DNA of 64,000 nt, from assembly GCF_900182545.1 (NCBI RefSeq), contig NZ_FXTJ01000002.1, forward strand, positions 496,001-560,000, written 5' to 3'. The position numbers and the translations under genes were made by a program. Positions 43,421-52,150 of the stretch are shown piece after piece (positions within the stretch are counted from its first letter, which is position 1; each line of letters opens with the position of its first letter). Source of the DNA: Geodermatophilus aquaeductus (GTDB taxonomy: Bacteria > Actinomycetota > Actinomycetes > Mycobacteriales > Geodermatophilaceae). Under the pieces are notes generated by a model. The model did not search any database, was not told where the DNA came from, and was given only the letters and a program-made list of their open reading frames with translations.

Positions 43421-43557
43421 CGGTCGCTCCTCCGGGGTGCGCGTGCGAACGGGACGTCGGCGGCCTCGGCAGAGGCCCGGTCCGACGCTAGGAACGGGAG
43501 GGGGGTGCGCTCGTCCCCCGGCGGGGTGGGCCGGGGGTGAGGCGCGGGTGAGGCGGG

Positions 43558-45057
43558 TCAGTACGCGCCGGAGCTGCTCACGACGGCGCGGACGGTCTTG
43601 ACGAGGATCAGCGCGTCGAGGGCGAGCGACCAGTTCTCCACGTAGCGGAGGTCCAGGCGCACGGCCTCCTCCCAGGACAGGTCGCTCCGGCCGGAGATCT
43701 GCCACAGGCCGGTGAGGCCGGGCTTGACCAGCAGCCGCCGGCTGACCGAGGAGTCGTAGCGCTCGACCTCGGCCGGCAGCGGTGGACGGGGGCCGACCAG
43801 CGACATGGAGCCGCCGACGACGTTGAACAGCTGCGGCAGCTCGTCGAGGGAGAAGCGGCGCAGCCAGTGCCCGACGCGGGTGACCCGCGGGTCGTGGCGC
43901 ATCTTGAACAGCAGCCCGTCGCCCTCGTTGCGGTCGAGCAGCTCGGCCAGCCGGCGGTCGGCGTCGACGGCCATGCTGCGGAACTTGAGGATGGTGAACC
44001 CGCGGCCGTTCACCCCCACCCGCTCCTGGCGGTAGAGGACCGGCCCGGGGCTGTCGAGCCGGACGGCGAGGGCGATGACCAGCAGCACCGGCGCCAGGAA
44101 CAGCAGGGCCAGCGCGGCCGCGGCGCGGTCGACCCCGCCCTTGACCACCCGGCGCCAACCCTCGAAGCGCGGCTGCTCGACCGACAGCAGCGGCAGCCCC
44201 TCGAAGGGCCTGATGTGCAGCCGCGGGCCGGCGACCTCGATGAGGCCCGGGGCGACGAGCAGCTCGGTGCCGGTGCCCTCGAGCTGCCAGGACAGCCGGC
44301 GCAGGTACTCGGCCGCGGTCTCGCTCGCGGAGGTCACCGCGACGGTGTCGGCGCCGTGGCGGGCGACCGCGGCGGCGACGTCGTCCAGTCCCGAGACGGG
44401 GACGCGGAGTGTCTCGGCGACGCTGCTGCGGCTGTCGGGCGTCACGCAGGCGGCCACGACCTCCAGGCCGGCGAAGTCGCCGCGGCGCAGCCGGGCGGCC
44501 AGCTCGGTGACCGCGCCGCCGCGCCCGACGACCACGACCCGCTTGGTGCACCGGCCCCGGGCGCGCAGCCCGCGCAGCCGGCACCGGGCGGCGTACCGGC
44601 CGGAGAGGGTGAGCACGGTGAGCGCGGGGACGGCGAGGACGACCAGGGCGCGGCTGAGGTCGAGGTGCGCGACGTAGGACACGAAGCTGGTCAGGGCGAG
44701 CAGGAGGAAGCCGGCCCGGCCGACGCGGCGGAACTCGTCGCTGCCGGTGCCGAACACCCGGTCGTCGTGCGCGCCGGCGGCGGCCAGCAGCACCGGCCAG
44801 GCCAGCACCATGACGAGCGCCGGCAGCAGCAGGGCGGCCCGGACGTCGGCCGGTGAGGCGAGCAGCACGGTGCCGGTCGCGGCGACCGCGGCGGTCAGGT
44901 CGAGGGCGTGCAGGGCGGCCGAGTAGCGGCCCTCCCAGCGGCGAGCCGGCGGGTGGGACACCGCGCGCAGGCGGCCGGCCGCACCGCCCGGGGCGGCGCG
45001 CAGCGCCCTCGTCCGCGCAGCCGTCCCCGGTCCTGCGCCGTGGTGGTCCAGCAGCAC
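43558..45057 (-). CDS. Polyprenyl glycosylphosphotransferase, priming enzyme (second EPS locus)
   Basis: A 499-aa paralogue of the protein at 20788-22317, with the same layout. There are N-terminal helices, a Rossmann-like region (RVVVVGRGGAVTELAA), a helix, then the PF02397 catalytic domain: PVLYRQERVGVNGRGF, ILKFRSM, FSLDELPQLFNVVGG, MSLVGPRPPLPAEV and LTGLWQISGRSDLSWEEAV. It transfers sugar-1-phosphate to undecaprenyl phosphate. The GTG at 45057 has GGGGGAG just upstream. The leftward unit then continues with the DUF1972 transferase and the DUF4352 protein. A 173-bp gap to pth holds its promoter; a TTGACC near 45196-45191 is a possible -35. Confidence 0.93.
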   Translation of the reverse strand: MLLDHHGAGPGTAARTRALRAAPGGAAGRLRAVSHPPARRWEGRYSAALHALDLTAAVAATGTVLLASPADVRAALLLPALVMVLAWPVLLAAAGAHDDRVFGTGSDEFRRVGRAGFLLLALTSFVSYVAHLDLSRALVVLAVPALTVLTLSGRYAARCRLRGLRARGRCTKRVVVVGRGGAVTELAARLRRGDFAGLEVVAACVTPDSRSSVAETLRVPVSGLDDVAAAVARHGADTVAVTSASETAAEYLRRLSWQLEGTGTELLVAPGLIEVAGPRLHIRPFEGLPLLSVEQPRFEGWRRVVKGGVDRAAAALALLFLAPVLLVIALAVRLDSPGPVLYRQERVGVNGRGFTILKFRSMAVDADRRLAELLDRNEGDGLLFKMRHDPRVTRVGHWLRRFSLDELPQLFNVVGGSMSLVGPRPPLPAEVERYDSSVSRRLLVKPGLTGLWQISGRSDLSWEEAVRLDLRYVENWSLALDALILVKTVRAVVSSSGAY

Positions 45058-45230
45058 GTCTCCCCCTCGGCTCGCGTCACTCTGAGTACGCGGAGGAGGT
45101 GCCGATCACGGTGTGTGGCAGTCCACTGGACGCCGCGCTCGCACATCTCCCCCTGAGCACGAGCGACACTCACAGAGAGTCATCAGAGGGTCAATGCGGA
45201 GAGTGACCGTTTCACCCGAAGGGGAGAGCC

Positions 45231-45878
45231 TCAGGTGCGCGGGTGCACCACGTTCTGCGCGCCCTCGAGGCCCAGGGTGAGCAGTTCCTCGGCGGCGTCG
45301 GCGGCCTCGGCCACCAGCAGGTCGAGCTCCTTGCGCTCGGTCGTGGAGAAGTCCTTGAGCACGAAGTCGGCCGGGTCCTGCCGTCCGGGCGGCCGGCCGA
45401 TGCCCACCCGCACGCGCAGGTAGTCCCGCGTCCCGGTCGAGCGGCTGATGGAGCGCAGGCCGTTGTGGCCGCCCTCGCCACCGCCGCGTTTGAGGCGGAC
45501 GGCCGCGAAGGGGATGTCGAGCTCGTCGTGGACGACGACGAGGTCGGCGACCGGCAGCTTGTGGTAGTCGAGCAGGCCGCGGACGGGGCCGCCGGACTCG
45601 TTCATGTACGTCGTCGGCCGGGCCAGGACGACGCGGCGGCCGGCCAGGCGCCCCTCCCCGGCCAGCGCGCGGGCGCGGGCGCCCTTGCCGGCGGTGAGCT
45701 TCACGCCGGCGCGCGCGGCCAGCTCGTCGAGCACCATGGCACCGACGTTGTGCCGGTTGCCCGCGTAGGCGGGGCCGGGGTTCCCCAGGCCCACGACGAG
45801 GAAGGGGCCCTCGGAGGGAGGGGACGCCGCAGGGGCGCCGGCGGTGCCGGCGCCCCTGCGGGTGGTGCTCTCGGTCAG
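45231..45878 (-). CDS. pth: Peptidyl-tRNA hydrolase, apparent CTG start
   Basis: It releases peptides from peptidyl-tRNA dropped by ribosomes. The core reads [19 protein letters not shown] (catalytic His in NRHNVG), [19 protein letters not shown] and [12 protein letters not shown], all family-defining. In-frame, the only ATG/GTG/TTG upstream of the core is the GTG at 45794, which would begin inside the first beta strand (MGLGNPG). A CTG at 45878 would give [10 protein letters not shown]... (215 aa), with GAGG 6 nt upstream just after the rplY stop. I favour CTG, but a 16-bp hairpin lies inside the extra coding stretch. Gene order rplY-pth is conserved in actinobacteria. Confidence 0.85.
   Translation of the reverse strand: MTESTTRRGAGTAGAPAASPPSEGPFLVVGLGNPGPAYAGNRHNVGAMVLDELAARAGVKLTAGKGARARALAGEGRLAGRRVVLARPTTYMNESGGPVRGLLDYHKLPVADLVVVHDELDIPFAAVRLKRGGGEGGHNGLRSISRSTGTRDYLRVRVGIGRPPGRQDPADFVLKDFSTTERKELDLLVAEAADAAEELLTLGLEGAQNVVHPRT
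45827..45861 (-). terminator. Perfect 16-bp hairpin just after rplY
   Basis: Arms 45827-45842 and 45846-45861 are fully complementary with a 3-nt loop (GGT), starting 26 nt past the rplY stop in the leftward direction. Position and strength fit a terminator or attenuator for rplY. If pth starts at the CTG at 45878, the hairpin lies within pth codons. Confidence 0.6.
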
Positions 45879-45886
45879 CGCGGACC

Positions 45887-46591
45887 TCAGCTGTTCTCGG
45901 TCGACTCGACCGACTCGCCGCTGCCCTGGGCCAGGGGCTCGGGGACGACGTCGCCCTCGCCGACGCCCTCCGCGGCCGGCGCGGACTCCTCGCGCTCGAT
46001 GCCGGCCTCGGCCTCGGCCTCGGCGAGCTCGGCGTCGAGCTGCTCGGCGGTCGGGGCGCCCAGGAAGCCGATGACCAGCGCCTCGGGGTCGGTGATCAGC
46101 GTCGCGCCGCGCGGGAGGACGAGGTCGCCCGCGGTGATGTTCTGGCCGGCGGTGCGGCCGGTGACGTCGACCTCGATCGTCTCGGGCAGCGCCGTGGCGT
46201 CGGCCTCGATCGAGACGGTGTTGAGCTGGTGGTTGGTGATCGCGTCCACGCCGGGCTCGCCGACGACGACCAGCGGCACCTCGACGGTGGTCTTCTCGCC
46301 GCGGCGCACGGCCAGCAGGTCGACGTGCTCGTGCTGGCGGGTCAGCGGGTCGCGCTGCACGGACTTGGTGAGCGCGAGGTGCTCGGCGCCGTCGAGGACG
46401 ACGGTGATCAGGGCGTTGCTGCCGCCGTTGCGCAGGACCGCGGCGAACTCGCGGGCCGGCAGCGACAGGTGGACGACGTCCTGGCCGTGCCCGTAGAGGA
46501 CGGCGGGGACGCGGCCCGCGCGGCGGGTCCGGCGGGCGCTGCCCTTGCCGAACTCGGTGCGGGGCTCGGCGACGAGGCGGTAGTCAGCCAC
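45887..46591 (-). CDS. rplY: Ribosomal protein bL25 (Ctc/TL5 type)
   Basis: A 5S-rRNA-binding ribosomal protein of 234 aa with the two-domain Ctc layout. The N-terminal L25 domain is [20 protein letters not shown] through [20 protein letters not shown]. The C-terminal Ctc domain follows ([31 protein letters not shown]), then an acidic Glu/Ala-rich tail. The GTG at 46591 follows GAGGAG. It lies between prs and pth, as in mycobacteria. Confidence 0.95.
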   Translation of the reverse strand: MADYRLVAEPRTEFGKGSARRTRRAGRVPAVLYGHGQDVVHLSLPAREFAAVLRNGGSNALITVVLDGAEHLALTKSVQRDPLTRQHEHVDLLAVRRGEKTTVEVPLVVVGEPGVDAITNHQLNTVSIEADATALPETIEVDVTGRTAGQNITAGDLVLPRGATLITDPEALVIGFLGAPTAEQLDAELAEAEAEAGIEREESAPAAEGVGEGDVVPEPLAQGSGESVESTENS

Positions 46592-46739
46592 GGTGGTGTG
46601 CTCCTCGGGAGGTGGGTCTGGCGGCGGCCGGCACACGGCGCGGCACACCCCGGGAGGGCACACGCACGTCGATCACGGAGTACGGACGGGCCGTCTCCCT
46701 CGCCGGGCTCCGTCCAGGGTACCTGCCGCTCGAACGGTG

Positions 46740-47720
46740 CTAGGACGCGCCGCCGAAGAGGCTGGTGACCGAGCCGTCCTCGAAGACCTCCTTGATCGCC
46801 CGCGCGAGCAGCGGGGCGATCGAGAGGACGGTGAGCTTGTCGAACTGGCGGGCCGGCTCGATCGGCAGCGTGTTGGTCACGATGACCTCGCTGACCCGGC
46901 TGTTCTTCAGCCGGTCGACCGCCGCGCCGGAGAGGACGCCGTGGGTCGCGCAGACGATGACGTCGGCGGCACCGGCCTCGAACAGCGTCTCGGCGGCCTT
47001 CACGATCGTGCCGCCGGTGTCGATCATGTCGTCGACCAGGATGCAGACCCGGCCCTCGACCTCGCCGACGACGCGGTTGGCGACGACCTCGTTGGGCCGC
47101 ATCGGGTCGCGGGTCTTGTGGATGAAGGCCAGCGGTACGCCCCCGAGCTTGTCGCTCCACCGCTCCGAGACCCGGACCCGCCCGGAGTCCGGCGACACGA
47201 CGGTGATCTCGCGGTCGCCCCAGCGGCCCTTGACGTGGTCGACCAGGAGGTCGAGGGCGAAGAGGTGGTCGACCGGCCCGTCGAAGAAGCCCTGGATCTG
47301 CGCGGTGTGCAGGTCGACGGTCATGAGCCGGTCGGCGCCGGCGGTCTTGAACATGTCGGCGACCAGGCGGGCGGAGATGGGCTCGCGGCCGCGGTGCTTC
47401 TTGTCCTGCCGGGCGTAGGGGAAGAACGGGGCGACGACGGTGATCCGCTTGGCCGACGCGCGCTTGGCGGCGTCGACCATGAGCAGCTGCTCCATGAGCC
47501 AGGTGTTGATGGGCGCGGTGTGGCTCTGCACGATGAAGGCGTCGCAGCCGCGGACGGACTCCTCGAAGCGGACGAACAGCTCGCCGTTGGCGAACTCGTA
47601 GGCGGCCGTGGGCGTCGGCGTGACGCCCAGGTGCCCGGCGATCTCGGCTGCCAGCTCGGGGTAGGCCCGACCGGAGAAGAGCATCAGGCTCTTGCTGGTG
47701 GTCTGCCGGATCGCGCTCAT
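46740..47720 (-). CDS. prs: Ribose-phosphate pyrophosphokinase
   Basis: It makes PRPP from ribose-5-phosphate and ATP for nucleotide, His, Trp and decaprenylphosphoryl-arabinose synthesis. The 326-aa protein is full length. It has LMLFSGRAYPELA and FANGELFVRF at the N-terminus, the ATP-site PFFPYARQDKK, TVDLHTAQIQGFF (catalytic region) and the PRPP loop VDDMIDTGGT. It starts 12 nt after the glmU stop on the same strand, so glmU and prs form an operon. The ATG at 47720 is the natural start. Confidence 0.97.
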   Translation of the reverse strand: MSAIRQTTSKSLMLFSGRAYPELAAEIAGHLGVTPTPTAAYEFANGELFVRFEESVRGCDAFIVQSHTAPINTWLMEQLLMVDAAKRASAKRITVVAPFFPYARQDKKHRGREPISARLVADMFKTAGADRLMTVDLHTAQIQGFFDGPVDHLFALDLLVDHVKGRWGDREITVVSPDSGRVRVSERWSDKLGGVPLAFIHKTRDPMRPNEVVANRVVGEVEGRVCILVDDMIDTGGTIVKAAETLFEAGAADVIVCATHGVLSGAAVDRLKNSRVSEVIVTNTLPIEPARQFDKLTVLSIAPLLARAIKEVFEDGSVTSLFGGAS

Positions 47721-47732
47721 CCGCTCACTGCC

Positions 47733-49244
47733 TCACTGCTCGTGGTGGGGCCCGGGCTCCGCCGGCCGGTCCGGTCCGTCACTGGCGGGCCGGCTCCCGG
47801 CCGTGCCCTCGGCCGCTGCTCCTGTGGCTGCCGCCGCGGCCTGCGCGGCTGCGGTGCCCGGGCGGCGGCGTGCCACCCAGCCTGCCACATTGCGCTGGCG
47901 GGCCCGCGCCACACCCATGGCCCCGGGAGGCACGTCCTGGGTGATGACCGAGCCCGCGGCGGTGTAGGCGCCGTCGCCGACGGTGACCGGGGCGACCAGC
48001 ATCGTGTCCGACCCCACACGCACGTGGTCGCCGATGGTCGTGTGGCTCTTGGTGACGCCGTCGTAGTTGACGAAGACCGTCGCCGCGCCGATGTTCGCCC
48101 CCCGGCCGATCGTCGCGTCGCCCACGTAGGACAGGTGCGGCACCTTCGACCCCTCGCCGACCACGGCGTTCTTGGTCTCCACGAACGCGCCGACCTTGGC
48201 CTCGGCGGCCAGCCGGGTGCCCGGCCGCAGGTAGCTGAACGGGCCGACCACCGCCCGCGGCCCGACCTCGGACTGGGTGGCGTGCGAGCGGAGCACGGTG
48301 GCGCCCTCCCCCACCGTGCAGTCGGTCATCGTGGTGTCCGGGCCGACGACGGCGCCGGCGGCCACGGTCGTCGTCCCGTGCAGCTGGACGCCGGGCAGCA
48401 GCCGGGCGCCCGGGAGGACGGCGGCGGTGACGTCGACCCAGGTGGTGGCCGGGTCGACGACGGTGACGCCCGCGACCATGAGCGCGTCGAGCACGCGGTC
48501 GTTGAGGGTGCGCCGCCGCGCGGCGAGCTCGCGCTGGTCGTTGCAGCCGAGGACGTCGACGGGGTCCTCGGCGCGGACGGCGGCCACCGGGGCGCCGCCC
48601 TCGACCAGCGGGGCGAGCGCGTCGGTCAGGTACTGCTCGCCCTGGGCGTTGTCGGTGGACAGCCCGGCCAGGACCCGGCGCAGCGTCCCGGCGTTGGCCA
48701 CGTAGACGCCGGCGTTGACCTCGCGGATCGCGCGCTGCTCGTCGGTGGCGTCCTTCTCCTCGACGATCGCCCGCGGCGCGCCGTCGGCACCCCGGACGAT
48801 GCGGCCGAGGCCCGTCGGGTCGTCGACCTCGGCGGTCAGCACGGTGAAGACGCTGCCGGCGGCGGAGTGGGCGGCCACCAGCGCCTGCAGGGTGGCGGGG
48901 GTGAGCAGCGGCGCGTCGCCGTTGACCACGAGCACCGGGCCCTCGAGGTCGGGGACGGCGTCGAGCGCGACCCCGGCGGCGTGCCCGGAGCCGCGCTGCT
49001 CCTCCTGCAGCACCGGGCGGGCACCCGGCGCGACGGCGGCCAGGTGCGCCTCGACGGCCTCGCGGCCGGAGCCGACGACGACCAGCGTGGTGCCGGCCTC
49101 CAGCGGCGCGGCGGCGGCGAGGACGTGGCCGAGCATGCTGCGCCCGCCGAGCTCGTGCAGGACCTTCGGGGTGGCCGACCGCATCCGGGTGCCCTGACCG
49201 GCGGCCAGGACGACGACGGCGGCGACTGCCTGCTGCGGGCTCAC
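47733..49244 (-). CDS. glmU: Bifunctional UDP-GlcNAc pyrophosphorylase / GlcN-1-P acetyltransferase
   Basis: It acetylates glucosamine-1-phosphate and uridylylates it to UDP-GlcNAc, feeding peptidoglycan and possibly EPS synthesis. Of 503 aa, the N-terminal uridylyltransferase has VVLAAGQGTRMRS with the following TPKVLH, then VNGDAPLLT. The C-terminal left-handed beta-helix has YLRPGTRLAAEAKVG, the catalytic-site region NIGAATVFVNYDG and hexapeptide repeats to SVITQDVPPG. An extra Ala/Gly/Pro tail follows. The GTG at 49244 has GAGGAG 5 nt upstream. It is preceded on the same strand by tRNA-Gln, 62 nt away. Confidence 0.96.
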   Translation of the reverse strand: MSPQQAVAAVVVLAAGQGTRMRSATPKVLHELGGRSMLGHVLAAAAPLEAGTTLVVVGSGREAVEAHLAAVAPGARPVLQEEQRGSGHAAGVALDAVPDLEGPVLVVNGDAPLLTPATLQALVAAHSAAGSVFTVLTAEVDDPTGLGRIVRGADGAPRAIVEEKDATDEQRAIREVNAGVYVANAGTLRRVLAGLSTDNAQGEQYLTDALAPLVEGGAPVAAVRAEDPVDVLGCNDQRELAARRRTLNDRVLDALMVAGVTVVDPATTWVDVTAAVLPGARLLPGVQLHGTTTVAAGAVVGPDTTMTDCTVGEGATVLRSHATQSEVGPRAVVGPFSYLRPGTRLAAEAKVGAFVETKNAVVGEGSKVPHLSYVGDATIGRGANIGAATVFVNYDGVTKSHTTIGDHVRVGSDTMLVAPVTVGDGAYTAAGSVITQDVPPGAMGVARARQRNVAGWVARRRPGTAAAQAAAAATGAAAEGTAGSRPASDGPDRPAEPGPHHEQ

Positions 49245-49306
49245 GGAACTCCTCGAGGACGGTGGGTGGCTGCTGCCGGTCGGACCCCTGCTGGTCGGAC
49301 CCGCTG

Positions 49307-49379
49307 CTGGGGGACTCGGACTCGAACCGAGACTTCCCGGCTCCAAAGGCCGGCGGGCTGCCGATTACCCCATCCCCCA
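49307..49379 (-). tRNA. tRNA-Gln (anticodon TTG)
   Basis: A 73-nt cloverleaf is readable on the minus strand. The acceptor stem is TGGGGGA with TCCCCCA, and the anticodon stem CCGGC/GCCGG encloses loop CTTTGGA (anticodon TTG). The T-loop is GGTTCGAGTCC and the discriminator base is G. The 3' CCA is not encoded (the DNA continues CAG). It lies upstream of glmU, as in many actinobacteria. Confidence 0.95.
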
Positions 49380-49498
49380 CCGCGCGCCGTCCCCGTCCGG
49401 CACCGCGTGGGTCGAGCCTAGGGCGCGCGTCCGGCCCGGGCACGGGAGCCGGGGTCCCGGACGCGGGAGGAGGGCGGACCCTCGACCGAGCGGCCGCG

Positions 49499-49519
49499 CC
49501 TACGGTGACGTAGGTTACG
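49499..49519. promoter_or_regulatory. Palindromic candidate operator upstream of the desaturase gene
   Basis: CCTACG-GTGA-CGTAGG (49499-49514) is a 6-bp inverted repeat. It overlaps a second short dyad, CGTA-GGT-TACG (49509-49519), about 60-80 nt before the desaturase GTG. TACGGT and TAGGTT within it look like -10 elements. A TetR-family gene lies immediately downstream of the desaturase, and TetR regulators bind such dyads. Confidence 0.5.
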
Positions 49520-49579
49520 GCCTCGTAGCCGCAGGTCGTCGACCCGTGCGGCCCGCGACGGACGACCCCTGGAGGCCAT

Positions 49580-50563
49580 GTGTCCGCCCCTTCCCTCACC
49601 CGGCCGACGGCCTTCGCCCCCGCTGACCCGGACAAGGGCCTGCCGGCCAACGCCTACGGGAAGGAGAAGGGCCACCTCGAGCAGCTGGTCCTCTACGTCT
49701 TCGTCGTCGTCCCGTTCCTCGCCCTCGCCGCGATCGTGCCGGTCGTGTGGGGCTGGGGGATGTCGTGGCTCGACGTCGCGCTGTTCGCCGCGTTCTACTT
49801 CGTGCCCCTGCTCGGCGTCACCGTCGGCTACCACCGCTACTTCACCCACGGCTCGTTCAAGGCGACCCGGCCGCTGCGCATCGCGCTGGCGATCGCCGGC
49901 TGCATGGCGATCCAGGGCCCGGTCGTGCAGTGGGTGGCCGACCACCGCCGCCACCACGCGTTCTCCGACCGCGAGGGCGACCCGCACTCGCCGTGGCGCT
50001 ACGGCACCGACACGCGGGCGCTGCTCAAGGGCATGTTCCACGCCCACCTCGGCTGGCTGTTCGACCGCCGCCAGACCAACGCCGCCCGGTACGCCCCCGA
50101 CCTGCTCAAGGACCGCGGTCTCACGGTCACCAGCCGGCTGTTCAGCCTCTGGGCGTTCCTGAGCCTGGCGCTGCCCGCCGCGATCGGCGGCCTGGTGACC
50201 GGCAGCTGGGCCGGCGCGTGGAGCGCGTTCTTCTGGGCCGGGCTGGTCCGCACCGGGCTGCTGCACCACGTCACCTGGTCGATCAACTCGATCTGCCACG
50301 TGGTGGGCAGCCGGCCCTTCGCCTCCCGCGACCGCGCCACCAACTTCTGGCCGCTGGCCGTCCTCAGCGCCGGCGAGTCGTGGCACAACCTGCACCACGC
50401 CGACCCGACGTGCGCCCGCCACGGCGTCCTGCGCGGCCAGATCGACATCAGCGCCCGCGTCATCTGGGTGTTCGAGAAGCTCGGCTGGGCGCACTCGGTG
50501 AAGTGGCCCGACCCGGCCCGCCTGGCCGCCAAGCGCGTCCCTGCCGCGAGCGCCGTCTCCTGA
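49580..50563 (+). CDS. Acyl-CoA / stearoyl-CoA delta-9 desaturase
   Basis: A 327-aa membrane di-iron enzyme that introduces a cis double bond into fatty acyl chains. The three histidine boxes are present: HRYFTH (residues 85-90), HRRHH (122-126) and HNLHH (near 271), with four hydrophobic helices in pairs. The conserved DPHSPWRYG follows box 2. The GTG at 49580 has GGAGG 4 nt upstream; an ATG two bases earlier is in another frame. The TetR gene follows in the same direction 32 nt away, and a palindrome lies upstream, suggesting local control of membrane unsaturation. Confidence 0.94.
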   Translation: MSAPSLTRPTAFAPADPDKGLPANAYGKEKGHLEQLVLYVFVVVPFLALAAIVPVVWGWGMSWLDVALFAAFYFVPLLGVTVGYHRYFTHGSFKATRPLRIALAIAGCMAIQGPVVQWVADHRRHHAFSDREGDPHSPWRYGTDTRALLKGMFHAHLGWLFDRRQTNAARYAPDLLKDRGLTVTSRLFSLWAFLSLALPAAIGGLVTGSWAGAWSAFFWAGLVRTGLLHHVTWSINSICHVVGSRPFASRDRATNFWPLAVLSAGESWHNLHHADPTCARHGVLRGQIDISARVIWVFEKLGWAHSVKWPDPARLAAKRVPAASAVS

Positions 50564-50595
50564 GCGTCGCCGGGGCGCCCCGGCCCCGGCGGCGG

Positions 50596-51183
50596 ATGAC
50601 CGCCGCGCAGCGGCGGGAGCAGCTCGTGTCGGTCGGCCGGGAGGTGTTCGCCCAGCGCGGCTACGCCGCCACCTCGATCGAGGAGCTGGCCGCCCGCGCC
50701 GACGTGAGCAAGCCGGTCGTCTACGAGCACTTCGGCGGCAAGGAGGGGCTCTACGCCGTCGTCGTCGACCGCGAGATGGAGCGGGTGCTCGACCGCTTCA
50801 CCTCGGCGCTCGCGGCCGGCGGGAGCCCGCGGGCGCTGCTCGAGCGCGCGGCGCTGGCCCTGCTCGACTACGTCGAGGAGGACACCGCCGGCTTCCGCGT
50901 GCTCTCGCGCGACTCCCCCGGTTCCTACTCCTCGCTGATCGGCGAGCTCGCCCGGCGGGTCGAGCACCTGCTGGGCGAGCGCTTCGGCGAGCGCGGCTAC
51001 GACCCACACCTGGCCGCGCTCTACAGCCAGGCCCTGGTCGGGATGGTCGCGCAGGTGGGTCAGTGGTGGCTGGAGACCCGCTCGCCGGGCAAGGCCGAGG
51101 TGGCCGCCCGCCTGGTCGACCTCGCCTTCGCGGGGCTCTCCCGCCTCGACCCCGAGCCCGTGCTGCGGCACGAGGACGGCTGA
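50596..51183 (+). CDS. TetR-family transcriptional regulator
   Basis: A 195-aa DNA-binding repressor. The N-terminal TetR helix-turn-helix is clear: REVFAQRGYAATSIEELA, ADVSKPVVYEHFGGKEGLY. The C-terminal ligand domain is helical (ALLDYVEEDTAGFRVLS, ALVGMVAQVGQWWLE). It probably represses the desaturase gene and itself in response to acyl-CoA or fatty acid, judged from adjacency. The ATG at 50596 is the first start in frame and has a weak ribosome-binding site. It converges on ispE with 7 nt between stops. Confidence 0.9.
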   Translation: MTAAQRREQLVSVGREVFAQRGYAATSIEELAARADVSKPVVYEHFGGKEGLYAVVVDREMERVLDRFTSALAAGGSPRALLERAALALLDYVEEDTAGFRVLSRDSPGSYSSLIGELARRVEHLLGERFGERGYDPHLAALYSQALVGMVAQVGQWWLETRSPGKAEVAARLVDLAFAGLSRLDPEPVLRHEDG

Positions 51184-51190
51184 GCCCCCC

Positions 51191-52150
51191 TCAGCCCACC
51201 AGGCGCGCGCCGGGCACCGGCCCGTGCACCACGCGGACGGTGCGGAACAGGCCCTCCCCGGCGAGGACGGCGGCCAGGCGCACCGCGGCGTCCTCGTCCG
51301 CGGCCAGCGCCGCCACCGTCGGGCCCGAGCCGCTGACCACCGCGGCGGCGGCCCCGGCGTCGATGGCGCCCCGCAGGGCCCGGCGCAGCGCCGGCCGGAG
51401 CGAGACGGCCGGTGCCTGCAGGTCGTTGGCCAGGGCGGCGGCCAGGGCCTCCACCGGGCCGCTGCGCAGCGCGGCGACCACCGGCTCGGGCGAGGGGAAC
51501 GCGGCGCCGTCGGGCAGCCGCCCTTCGGCCCGCAGCCGGTCGAGCTCGGCGTAGACCGCCGGGGTGGACAGCCCGCCGTCGGCGAGGCCGAGCACCCAGT
51601 GCCACGGCCGCCGGGCCAGGACGGGCGTGAGCCGCTCCCCGCGCCCGCTGCCGAGGGCCACCCCGCCGGCGAGGGAGAACGGCACGTCGCTGCCCAGCCG
51701 GGCGGCCAGGGCGGTGAGGTCACCGCGGGTGGCGTGGGTGCCCCACAGGGCGTCCAGGGCGACCAGCGCGGCCGCGGCGTCGGCGCTGCCCCCGGCCAGC
51801 CCCGCGGCGGCCGGGATGGCCTTCTCGACGGCGATGGCGGCGTCGGGGGCGACCCCGGCGTGCTCGGCGAGCAGCTCGGCGGCCCGCCACACCAGGTTGC
51901 GCCGGTCGGTGGGCACCGGGTCGGGTCCCTCGGCGCCCTCGCCGGTCACCGTGACCGACAGACCCTCGGCGCGGCGCACGGTCACCGTGTCCAGCAACGA
52001 GACGGCGAGGTAGACCGTCTGCAGGTCGTGGTAGCCGTCCTCGCGCAGCGGGCCGACGGCCAGCGAGACGTTGATCTTGGCCGGAGCGTGGGCGGACACC
52101 GCGCCATCACCGCGGGTGTGCCCGGGACCGCCGGACGTCGACCAGCTCAC
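51191..52150 (-). CDS. ispE: 4-diphosphocytidyl-2-C-methyl-D-erythritol kinase
   Basis: It phosphorylates CDP-ME in the MEP isoprenoid pathway, which supplies undecaprenyl carriers needed by the EPS enzymes in this window. GHMP-kinase motifs are visible: [21 protein letters not shown] at the N-terminus (key PAKIN and DGYH), the ATP loop [15 protein letters not shown], and the C-terminal [12 protein letters not shown]. The length, 319 aa, is normal. The GTG at 52150 overlaps the rsmA stop as GTGA; a GTG at 52099 nearer the conserved start is an alternative. Confidence 0.95.
   Translation of the reverse strand: MSWSTSGGPGHTRGDGAVSAHAPAKINVSLAVGPLREDGYHDLQTVYLAVSLLDTVTVRRAEGLSVTVTGEGAEGPDPVPTDRRNLVWRAAELLAEHAGVAPDAAIAVEKAIPAAAGLAGGSADAAAALVALDALWGTHATRGDLTALAARLGSDVPFSLAGGVALGSGRGERLTPVLARRPWHWVLGLADGGLSTPAVYAELDRLRAEGRLPDGAAFPSPEPVVAALRSGPVEALAAALANDLQAPAVSLRPALRRALRGAIDAGAAAAVVSGSGPTVAALAADEDAAVRLAAVLAGEGLFRTVRVVHGPVPGARLVG

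Noticed and set aside
49307..49379. tRNA-Gln as an integration site for a mobile island
   Set aside because: No integrase, no direct repeat of the tRNA end, and both sides carry conserved core genes in their usual order.
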